Part shown: one piece after another, positions 1 through 5,078 of the stretch
How the letters are laid out: every line of letters begins with the position of its first letter
How positions within the stretch are numbered: the first letter of the stretch is position 1
Origin: an uncultured Anaerococcus sp.
Lineage (GTDB): Bacteria > Bacillota > Clostridia > Tissierellales > Peptoniphilaceae
DNA length: 5,078 nt
Direction of reading: 5' to 3'
NCBI GenBank assembly: GCA_943913325.1
Contig: CALTXP010000098.1
Location: 1-5,078, forward strand
Made by a program: the position numbers and the translations under genes
Notes under the pieces: model-generated
Told to the model about the DNA's origin: nothing
Seen by the model: the letters and a program-made list of their open reading frames with translations, nothing else
Databases searched by the model: none

Positions 1-160
1 TTATCATGTATTAGATTCTATTTTTTATATTATTTTTGTAATTCTTTGTATAAACCTATTTATTTATAAAGCGCTCTAATACATACCTAAATATCTTCAA
101 CTTATAAACTACTTTTTATTTCAATGCCTTTTTCCAAACTTCTTTTATGAGATATTGTGG

Positions 161-259
161 TTATTACCTAACTCTCACTATTAATGTTATTATTTTATTT
201 ATACATAGTAAATGTAACTGTAAGACATTCTCACCTAACATGTTTTGTTATTACCTGAC
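161..259. repeat. Spaced short direct repeats, TYACCTRAC type
   Basis: TTATTACCTAAC at 161-172 recurs as TTATTACCTGAC at 248-259, 87 bases later. Around these cores, 160-184 and 247-271 align at 19 of 25 positions by eye. A third relative, TCACCTAAC, lies at 231-239, and TACCTAA occurs at 84-90. On the other strand the core reads GTYAGGTRA. The copies could be operator half-sites or the residue of a small duplication; in such AT-rich DNA chance is also possible. No function is assigned. Confidence 0.35.
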
Positions 260-332
260 ATTTACAATTTACACATTTCGCTATTATTACGCAAATTATT
301 TTTATTATATTTCATTAATGTTACTTAAAATT

Positions 333-360
333 TTGATTTTATAATTATGATAACTATAAT
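333..360 (+). promoter_or_regulatory. Candidate argR promoter (weak)
   Basis: TTGATT at 333-338 and TATAAT at 355-360 are separated by 16 bases. This is a plausible sigma-A promoter that would give argR a leader of roughly 150 bases. A second perfect TATAAT at 404-409 has only a poor -35 (TTTTAA at 381-386, 17-base spacer) and is the main alternative. Such hexamers arise easily in DNA this rich in A and T, so the assignment is tentative. Confidence 0.3.
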
Positions 361-519
361 CTATTCTAATTAATCTCTCCTTTTAAGCGTAAAATAATCT
401 ACTTATAATTAAAGCATCCACTATTTCAAAATTATTTGTAAATTGATATTTATAAGTGATTTTTATACAGTTATTTAAAATCTATTTCATAATCAAAAAT
501 AATAAAGGGGTTAATAAAA

Positions 520-966
520 ATGAAAAAAGAAAAACGTTTAAATCTTATCTTAACTGTTATACAACAGAATCAGTTTAATAAAAAACAACAAATAGTGGAT
601 TACATGGCAAGACATTTTGGAGTTTACTATAGCTTGACAACTATTTCTCGTGACTTACAAGAATTAGAAATTTACAAAATCCCTGTTGAAAATAAAAAGT
701 ATATTTACAAGAAAATAAATCAAACAAATCAATTAAGTGCAAAAAAACAATTAGAAATATTTAGTGATGAGATTATTGAATTTATAACGCTAAATAACTA
801 TGTCTTAATAAAAACATCTCCTGGCTTTGCTCAAAGTATAAGTTATTACATAGATCAATTACAAATGAAAGAAATATTAGGAACTATTGGAGGTAACGAT
901 ACTTTGATGATTTTGACTTCTTCAAATGAAATAGCAGAATTTGTTTGTTATCAATTATTCCCTTAA
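520..966 (+). CDS. argR: ArgR/AhrC-family arginine regulator
   Basis: A 148-residue protein of the usual length for the arginine repressor family, hexameric cytoplasmic regulators that bind ARG boxes in response to arginine. The N-terminal winged helix (about 1-66) has the recognition segment TTISRDLQEL (40-49) followed by the wing around IYKIPVENKKYIYK. The C-terminal oligomerisation and ligand-binding domain (about 75-148) carries SPGFAQ (100-105), Asp112 and GTIGGNDT (121-128). The family motif is normally GTIAGDDT; the first of the two arginine-contacting Asp residues is Asn126 here, while Asp127 is kept. AAAGGGG at 504-510, nine bases before the ATG, supports the start. It lies 268 bases upstream of arcA on the same strand, as in ADI clusters whose operon is controlled by a dedicated ArgR. 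Whether it activates or represses cannot be read from the sequence. In ACME literature this gene has also been called arcR, so symbols can be confusing. Confidence 0.93.
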   Translation: MKKEKRLNLILTVIQQNQFNKKQQIVDYMARHFGVYYSLTTISRDLQELEIYKIPVENKKYIYKKINQTNQLSAKKQLEIFSDEIIEFITLNNYVLIKTSPGFAQSISYYIDQLQMKEILGTIGGNDTLMILTSSNEIAEFVCYQLFP

Positions 967-1091
967 AAATTAAATGATTATATTAATAGGAATGATTACT
1001 AATACAAAAAAATGAGTAAAAAATCTTTTTGTTTGAATAAGATAAGGTTTTAACAATGAGATTTTTCAAATTATTCACTATTATATAGTAC

Positions 1092-1105
1092 AAAATACAT
1101 ATTCA
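1092..1105. promoter_or_regulatory. Possible ARG box for ArgR
   Basis: AAAATACATATTCA matches the palindromic ARG-box core TGAAT-W4-ATTCA at 8 of the 10 half-site positions, with one half (ATTCA, 1101-1105) perfect. A second TGAAT half lies at 1121-1125, so the two perfect halves face outward around the palindrome CAAAATTTTG (1108-1117). The group lies roughly 85-115 bases before the predicted arcA transcription start, a plausible place for ArgR. The match is by eye and AT-rich sequence inflates such matches. Confidence 0.3.
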
Positions 1106-1159
1106 TACAAAATTTTGCATTGAATAAATCTATATATGTGAAAACCCTCCCTAAATAAT

Positions 1160-1175
1160 TGTGAATTAAATCACA
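1160..1175. promoter_or_regulatory. Crp/Fnr-type operator (ArcR site) of arcA
   Basis: A perfect TGTGA-N6-TCACA palindrome (TGTGAATTAAATCACA). This is the sequence type bound by Crp/Fnr proteins and reported for ArcR ahead of the S. aureus arc operon. Its centre (1167.5) falls about 41.5 bases upstream of the start predicted from the TATAAT at 1197-1202. That is the classical class II activator position, where the protein replaces a good -35 element. No recognisable -35 hexamer exists at the proper distance. The likely ligand protein is the Crp/Fnr regulator encoded at 4019-4708 in the same operon. Confidence 0.85.
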
Positions 1176-1184
1176 CGATGTTTT

Positions 1185-1199
1185 TTGAAAGCGTTTTAT
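1185..1199. promoter_or_regulatory. cre site (CcpA, catabolite repression)
   Basis: TTGAAAGCGTTTTAT fits the cre consensus WTGNAANCGNWNNCW with a single mismatch (A at 1198 where C is expected). It overlaps the first bases of the -10 element, so CcpA bound here would block RNA polymerase. This predicts repression of the arginine deiminase operon when glucose or another preferred sugar is available, as known for ADI operons of other Firmicutes. Confidence 0.65.
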
Positions 1200-1209
1200 A
1201 ATGTGAATG
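1197..1209 (+). promoter_or_regulatory. arcA promoter -10 element and start
   Basis: A consensus TATAAT lies at 1197-1202, giving an expected transcription start near 1209 and an untranslated leader of about 26 bases, too short for a riboswitch. Bases at the -35 position (about 1174-1179, CACGAT) do not resemble TTGACA. This fits a promoter dependent on the activator bound at 1160-1175. Confidence 0.7.
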
Positions 1210-1234
1210 TAATAAAGCAAAGGAGGAATTTGAA

Positions 1235-2470
1235 ATGGTACAAGGACCCATTCAAGTAAATAGTGAAATAGGCAAATTGAAAACTGTGTTGTTAAAAAGA
1301 CCAGGAAAAGAATTAGAAAATTTAGTACCTGATCATTTAAGTGGTTTATTATTCGATGATATTCCCTACTTAAAAGTTGCACAAGAAGAGCATGACAAAT
1401 TTGCTCAAACTTTGAGAGATGAAGGAATCGAAGTAGTTTATTTAGAAAAACTTGCAGCAGAATCTATTACTGAGCCAGAAGTACGCGAGAACTTCATAAA
1501 CGACATATTAACAGAATCTAAAAAGACAATATTAGGTCATGAAACTGAAATTAAAGAATTCTTTTCAAAGTTATCTGACCAAGAACTTGTAAATAAAATC
1601 ATGGCTGGCGTACGTAAAGAAGAAATTCAACTTGAAACAACTCATTTAGTAGAATATATGGATGATAGATATCCATTTTACTTAGATCCAATGCCCAACC
1701 TTTATTTTACAAGAGATCCCCAAGCTTCAATTGGTAGAGGAATGACAATTAACAGAATGTATTGGAGAGCACGACGTAGAGAATCTATTTTTATGACATA
1801 TATACTGAAACATCATCCAAGATTTAAAGATAAAGATGTACCAGTATGGTTAGATCGTAACTCACCATTTAATATTGAAGGTGGAGATGAATTAGTATTA
1901 TCGAAAGATGTTTTAGCTATTGGTATATCAGAACGTACATCAGCTCAAGCAATAGAAAAGTTAGCACGTAATATTTTCAAAGATGCAAACACAAGTTTTA
2001 AAAAAATCGTAGCTATTGAAATACCTAATACACGTACATTTATGCACCTAGATACAGTACTAACTATGATTGACTACGATAAGTTTACAGTACATGCAGC
2101 AATATTTAAAGAAGAAAATAATATGAATATATTTACCATAGAACAAAATGATGGTAAGGACGATATAAAAATTACTCGTTCTAGCAAGTTACGTGAAACA
2201 CTTGCTGAAGTTTTAGAAGTAGAAAAAGTGGACTTTATTCCAACAGGTAATGGCGACGTTATTGATGGTGCACGTGAACAATGGAATGATGGCTCAAACA
2301 CATTATGTATTCGACCAGGGGTTGTGGTGACATACGATCGCAACTATGTATCAAACCAACTTTTACGCGACAAAGGAATTAAAGTGATTGAAATTACTGG
2401 TAGTGAACTTGTACGTGGACGCGGAGGCCCAAGATGTATGAGTCAGCCGTTATTTAGAGAAGATATTTAA
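1235..2470 (+). CDS. arcA: Arginine deiminase
   Basis: Catalyses L-arginine + water to L-citrulline + ammonia, the first step of the ADI pathway, in the cytoplasm. The 411 residues match the family length. The N-terminal block NSEIGKLKTVLLKRPGKEL (9-27) and LLFDDIPYL (38-46) is typical of bacterial arginine deiminases. FTRDP (158-162, Asp161), NIEGGDE (213-219, Glu215), MHLD (270-273, His271 and Asp273) and GGPRCMSQPL (397-406) supply the catalytic and guanidino-binding residues, with Cys401 as the expected nucleophile. All are intact, so the enzyme should be active. AAAGGAGG at 1219-1226, eight bases before the ATG, fixes the start. It is the first gene of the arc operon, following the Crp/Fnr operator and cre site, and is separated from arcD by an 85-base gap with a hairpin. 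Confidence 0.98.
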   Translation: MVQGPIQVNSEIGKLKTVLLKRPGKELENLVPDHLSGLLFDDIPYLKVAQEEHDKFAQTLRDEGIEVVYLEKLAAESITEPEVRENFINDILTESKKTILGHETEIKEFFSKLSDQELVNKIMAGVRKEEIQLETTHLVEYMDDRYPFYLDPMPNLYFTRDPQASIGRGMTINRMYWRARRRESIFMTYILKHHPRFKDKDVPVWLDRNSPFNIEGGDELVLSKDVLAIGISERTSAQAIEKLARNIFKDANTSFKKIVAIEIPNTRTFMHLDTVLTMIDYDKFTVHAAIFKEENNMNIFTIEQNDGKDDIKITRSSKLRETLAEVLEVEKVDFIPTGNGDVIDGAREQWNDGSNTLCIRPGVVVTYDRNYVSNQLLRDKGIKVIEITGSELVRGRGGPRCMSQPLFREDI

Positions 2471-2475
2471 ATTTG

Positions 2476-2539
2476 AAAGGTGGTAAAAGTCACAAGTAAT
2501 TCATTCATTAAATCAAATAACAAGATTTTTACCACCTTT
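2476..2539. repeat. Long-armed inverted repeat between arcA and arcD
   Basis: AAAGGTGGTAAAA (2476-2488) is perfectly complementary to TTTTACCACCTTT (2527-2539). The stem can grow by a G-U, a U-A and a C-G pair to 2491/2524, giving about 16 pairs around a 32-base loop. The 3' arm is followed by ATTAGGGGAG, the arcD ribosome binding site, not by a U-run, so it does not look like an ordinary intrinsic terminator. It may protect the arcA message from 3' decay, set the arcA:arcD ratio, or act as a partial or Rho-linked attenuator. It starts five bases after the arcA stop. Confidence 0.8.
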
Positions 2540-2555
2540 ATTAGGGGAGATTAAT

Positions 2556-3977
2556 ATGGATGAAAATAAATTAGGTAAAACTTCCTTAATTGGTTTAGTC
2601 ATAGGCTCTATGATAGGCGGTGGTGCATTCAATATCATCTCAGATATGGGTGGCCAAGCTGGTGGACTTGCAATAATTATCGGTTGGATAATAACTGCTA
2701 TTGGTATGATTTCTCTTGCTTTCGTATTTCAAAATTTAACAAATGAGCGACCAGATCTTGATGGAGGAATTTATAGTTATGCTCAAACAGGGTTTGGAGA
2801 TTTTATTGGTTTTTCAAGTGCTTGGGGATATTGGTTTGCAGCATTTCTAGGTAATGTGGCTTATGCAACCCTATTAATGTCAGCTGTGGGTAACTTTTTC
2901 CCTATATTTAAAGGAGGTAACACACTTCCAAGTATTATCATAGCATCAATTTTATTATGGGGTGTACATTTTTTAATACTTAGAGGTGTAGAAACTGCAG
3001 CGTTTATAAATAGTATTGTTACAGTAGCTAAATTAATACCTATATTTCTAGTTATTATATGCATGATAGTTGTATTCAACTTCAGTACTTTTAAATCCGG
3101 TTTTTATGGTATGACTAGTGGAAGTGTTGGCGTTTTTAGTTGGGGAGATACAATGGCACAAGTAAAAAGTACTATGTTAGTAACTGTATGGGTATTCACA
3201 GGGATTGAAGGAGCCGTTGTCTTTTCTGGACGTGCAAAGTCTAAAAAGGATGTAGGAACTGCTACCGTTATTGGTTTGATTTCTGTGCTAGTCATTTATT
3301 TCTTAATGACTGTACTAGCCCAAGGTGTCATTCAGCAGAACCAAATTTCAAAACTTGCTAATCCATCAATGGCACAAGTATTAGAACATATTGTAGGTCA
3401 TTGGGGTTCAGTGTTAGTTAATATAGGCTTAATTATCTCTGTTTTAGGAGCTTGGTTAGGATGGACATTACTAGCTGGTGAATTACCATTCATTGTAGCT
3501 AAAGATGGACTTTTCCCGAAATGGTTTGCTAAAGAAAATAAGAATAAAGCTCCGGTCAACGCTTTAATTATTACTAATATATTAGTTCAGTTATTTTTAA
3601 TTAGTATGTTGTTTACAGATAGTGCCTATCAGTTTGCGTTTTCACTTGCATCAAGTGCAATCTTAATTCCATATACACTCAGTGCTTTTTACCAGGTTAA
3701 ATATACTATTCAAAATAAATCTAAAGCTAATTTAAAACAATGGATAATAGGAATTATTGCATCTATTTACACAATTTGGTTGGTTTATGCAGCTGGATTA
3801 GATTATTTACTATTAACGATGTTGTTATATATACCTGGATTACTCGTATACAGCTACGTACAAAGGGATAATAACAAACATTTGACAAAATTGGATTATA
3901 CGTTATTCATATTCATCATTGTACTTGCAATAATAGGAATAGTTCGTTTGATTACAGGTAATATTTCTGTATTTTAA
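2556..3977 (+). CDS. arcD: Arginine/ornithine antiporter ArcD
   Basis: A 473-residue polytopic membrane protein of the APC superfamily, basic amino acid/polyamine antiporter family, which in ADI operons exchanges external arginine for internal ornithine without energy cost. The first membrane segment carries the glycine-rich substrate motif GSMIGGGAF (17-25). VFTGIEGAVVFSGRAKS (213-229) is the conserved segment-6 region. About 12-13 hydrophobic segments are visible, near residues 8-28, 38-59, 88-112, 125-142, 150-175, 206-224, 236-257, 286-308, 334-353, 358-380, 396-413, 416-435 and 447-467. GGGGAG at 2544-2549, six bases before the ATG, supports the start. Substrate specificity rests on family and on the position between arcA and arcB; a related lysine or agmatine exchanger would look similar, but the context makes arginine/ornithine the best call. 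Confidence 0.95.
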   Translation: MDENKLGKTSLIGLVIGSMIGGGAFNIISDMGGQAGGLAIIIGWIITAIGMISLAFVFQNLTNERPDLDGGIYSYAQTGFGDFIGFSSAWGYWFAAFLGNVAYATLLMSAVGNFFPIFKGGNTLPSIIIASILLWGVHFLILRGVETAAFINSIVTVAKLIPIFLVIICMIVVFNFSTFKSGFYGMTSGSVGVFSWGDTMAQVKSTMLVTVWVFTGIEGAVVFSGRAKSKKDVGTATVIGLISVLVIYFLMTVLAQGVIQQNQISKLANPSMAQVLEHIVGHWGSVLVNIGLIISVLGAWLGWTLLAGELPFIVAKDGLFPKWFAKENKNKAPVNALIITNILVQLFLISMLFTDSAYQFAFSLASSAILIPYTLSAFYQVKYTIQNKSKANLKQWIIGIIASIYTIWLVYAAGLDYLLLTMLLYIPGLLVYSYVQRDNNKHLTKLDYTLFIFIIVLAIIGIVRLITGNISVF

Positions 3978-4018
3978 GTTATGATTTAAACTAAGTAATT
4001 TTTAAGGGGTTTATAGTT

Positions 4019-4708
4019 ATGTATGAAGAAAATATTTATATTAAAAATTCAGAATATGAATTTGATAATAATCTTAAACAATTAGCATCATACTTAAATA
4101 TTCCTGTTAGTATTGTTAGACCTTATAAAGAGGATTTAACACTTTACCAATATAAAAAAGGACAAGTCATATATCATTCAACTGATCAAATAAAATTTGT
4201 ATACTTTTTAGTAAATGGTTGTATTTTACATGAATCTTCTAATATTACTGGTGACAATTATTTAAGATTAAGTAAAGACGAAAATATATTTCCAATGAAC
4301 TTCATATTTTATGAAACCCCTGCACCATATGAAATATGTACAGCTTTGACAGATTGTAAAATATTAACTTTACCGAAAGATTTACTTGAGTATTTATGTA
4401 GAAAGCATAATGAAATATTTGAAAGTCTCTTCAAGAAACTTAATGAGACTATTCAATTTCAAGTAGAATATATTATGGCGTTAAGAGCTAATTCAGCTAA
4501 AGAAAGAATTGAAAGAATACTACAAATTTTATGCCTTTCAATTGGGGATGATAATGGAGAATTCTATGAATTAAAACAAATTATGACTGTTCAATTAATA
4601 AGTAATTTATCTGGACTTAACAGAAAAACTACTGGTGAAATAATCAGAGAATTAAAAATAGAAAATATTATATATCAAGATAAAAGAAATTGGATTATAA
4701 AAAAATAA
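4019..4708 (+). CDS. arcR: Crp/Fnr-family activator of the arc operon
   Basis: A 229-residue cytoplasmic regulator. The N-terminal cyclic-nucleotide-binding-type beta barrel (about 40-120) includes YKKGQVIYHSTDQIKFVYFL (45-64) and NGCIL. A long dimerisation helix follows (about 135-165), then a winged helix with the helix-turn-helix near 189-213 (SNLSGLNRKTTGEIIREL, 195-212). By eye alignment to E. coli CRP, the cAMP-contacting Arg-Ser pair falls on Pro103-Tyr104, so classical cAMP binding is doubtful. Cysteines are at 68, 107, 113, 127 and 172, with no FNR-type N-terminal cluster. AAGGGG at 4004-4009 precedes the ATG by nine bases. It lies 41 bases after arcD and 37 before arcB, so it should be transcribed with them. 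Staphylococcal ArcR activates arc genes anaerobically through TGTGA-N6-TCACA, and such a site is perfect at 1160-1175. Family membership is certain; the ArcR name is by context. Confidence 0.88.
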   Translation: MYEENIYIKNSEYEFDNNLKQLASYLNIPVSIVRPYKEDLTLYQYKKGQVIYHSTDQIKFVYFLVNGCILHESSNITGDNYLRLSKDENIFPMNFIFYETPAPYEICTALTDCKILTLPKDLLEYLCRKHNEIFESLFKKLNETIQFQVEYIMALRANSAKERIERILQILCLSIGDDNGEFYELKQIMTVQLISNLSGLNRKTTGEIIRELKIENIIYQDKRNWIIKK

Positions 4709-4745
4709 CATGAATAAAATATTAATTGAAAAGGAGATATTCAAA

Positions 4746-5078
4746 ATGAAAAATTTAAGAAATAGAAACTTTTTAACTTTGTTAGACTTCACACAAAAAG
4801 AAATGGAATTTTTACTTAATTTATCTGAAGATCTTAAACGCGCAAAATATGCAGGAATAGAACAACAAAAAATGAAAGGTAAAAATATCGCTCTACTTTT
4901 TGAAAAAGATTCAACACGCACTCGATGTGCATTTGAAACAGCGGCTTATGATCAAGGTGCACATGTAACATACCTTGGGCCAACAGGTTCTCAAATGGGT
5001 AAAAAAGAGTCTGCCAAAGATACTGCTCGTGTTTTAGGTGGAATGTATGATGGCATAGAATATCGTGGATTCTCACAA
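4746..5078 (+). CDS. arcB: Catabolic ornithine carbamoyltransferase (partial)
   Basis: The frame opens with ATG at 4746 and is still open at the window end, giving 111 residues, about one third of the usual 330-340. In the ADI pathway the cytoplasmic enzyme converts citrulline and phosphate to ornithine and carbamoyl phosphate, feeding carbamate kinase and the ArcD exchange. The carbamoyl-phosphate loop STRTR (56-60) followed by CAFETAAYDQGA is diagnostic of the transcarbamoylase family, and GSQMGKKESAKDTARVLGGM (81-100) with YDGIEYRGF is typical of ornithine enzymes. The C-terminal ornithine-binding domain is outside the window. AAGGAG at 4731-4736, nine bases before the ATG, supports the start. 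A biosynthetic ArgF would share these motifs; position in an arc operon makes the catabolic ArcB the better call. Confidence 0.95.
   Translation, partial: MKNLRNRNFLTLLDFTQKEMEFLLNLSEDLKRAKYAGIEQQKMKGKNIALLFEKDSTRTRCAFETAAYDQGAHVTYLGPTGSQMGKKESAKDTARVLGGMYDGIEYRGFSQ

Larger units (their letters stand above)
1..519. other. AT-rich gene-free region upstream of argR
   Basis: No convincing coding region on either strand. The longest open frame (147-344, +) has no Shine-Dalgarno sequence and encodes a Tyr/Phe/Ile/Leu-rich string of the kind random AT-rich DNA gives. The stretch contains spaced copies of a TYACCTRAC-like motif (164-172, 231-239, 251-259, with a shorter relative at 84-90), an inverted repeat TTTTA-N4-TAAAA at 381-394, and two TATAAT hexamers (355-360 and 404-409) that could serve argR. 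No tRNA, rRNA, riboswitch or insertion-sequence end is recognised. It probably separates the arc cluster from an unrelated upstream gene outside the window. Confidence 0.6.

Noticed and set aside
147..344. Open frame of 65 codons on the + strand
   Set aside because: No ribosome binding site and a composition (Tyr, Phe, Ile, Leu, Thr) expected from translating AT-rich noncoding DNA; an internal YYLTLTI/YYLTFTI echo just reflects the nucleotide repeat.
981..1032. Possible terminator after argR
   Set aside because: Only weak AT-only stems are found (981-989 with 996-1004; 1004-1010 with 1026-1032), and no stable GC-containing stem is followed by a T-run. Readthrough into arcA remains possible.
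1203..1234. Riboswitch or T-box ahead of arcA
   Set aside because: The predicted leader is only about 26 bases and has no room for a structured aptamer.
1071..1382. Minus-strand frame overlapping the arcA promoter and 5' end
   Set aside because: Lies opposite the arcA start and its control region, with no family motif; a shadow of arcA.
2074..2343. Minus-strand frame inside arcA
   Set aside because: Fully antisense to the conserved catalytic C-terminal part of ArcA; no recognisable domain.
2476..2550. Hairpin after arcA as a normal intrinsic terminator
   Set aside because: The stem has no following U-run and is met at once by the arcD ribosome binding site; arcD has no separate promoter that I can see.
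2861..3295. Two minus-strand frames inside arcD
   Set aside because: Antisense shadows of the hydrophobic codons of ArcD; no start signals or known domains.
4652..5076. Two overlapping minus-strand frames over the arcR end and arcB
   Set aside because: They overlap each other and lie opposite clear ArcB motifs such as STRTR; shadows.
1..5078. CRISPR array, insertion sequence, attachment site, tRNA or rRNA
   Set aside because: No regularly spaced repeats, transposase or recombinase motifs, terminal inverted repeats or RNA gene signatures were found by reading both strands.

Overview
The window is a low-GC Firmicutes segment, most likely Staphylococcus. The evidence is the strong AT bias, Gram-positive Shine-Dalgarno sequences (AAAGGAGG, AAAGGGG, AAGGAG), a CcpA-type cre site, and close resemblance to staphylococcal arginine deiminase (ADI) genes. 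All genes lie on the + strand. The order is argR (520-966), arcA (1235-2470), arcD (2556-3977), a Crp/Fnr-type arcR (4019-4708) and the first third of arcB (4746 to the window end).

Layout. Positions 1-519 are a very AT-rich stretch with no convincing gene. It holds a few short repeated motifs and weak promoter candidates for argR. The 268-base gap between argR and arcA carries the clearest regulatory region: a perfect TGTGA-N6-TCACA Crp/Fnr-type operator, a perfect TATAAT -10 placed so that the operator is centred near -41.5, and a near-consensus cre site overlapping the promoter. From arcA onward the genes are tightly packed (37-85 base gaps, each with its own ribosome binding site) and no convincing terminator is seen, so arcA-arcD-arcR-arcB reads as one operon continuing past the window. 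A long-armed hairpin without a U-tract sits between arcA and arcD.

How it works. ArcD exchanges external arginine for internal ornithine. ArcA deiminates arginine to citrulline and ammonia. ArcB phosphorolyses citrulline to ornithine and carbamoyl phosphate, from which carbamate kinase (arcC, expected downstream but not in the window) makes ATP. The pathway yields energy without oxygen and ammonia that counters acid. The ArcR operator plus cre site predict induction when respiration is limited and repression by good sugars. ArgR would add arginine (or related amino acid) sensing.

This is a known kind of system rather than a new one. From memory, the order argR-arcA-arcD-crp/fnr-arcB matches the arc cluster of the arginine catabolic mobile element (ACME) of S. 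epidermidis and S. aureus USA300 better than the native S. aureus arcABDCR operon; no element boundary is visible to prove it. The most interesting details are an Asp-to-Asn change in the ArgR ligand pocket, the class II operator/cre overlap at the arcA promoter, and the arcA-arcD hairpin.
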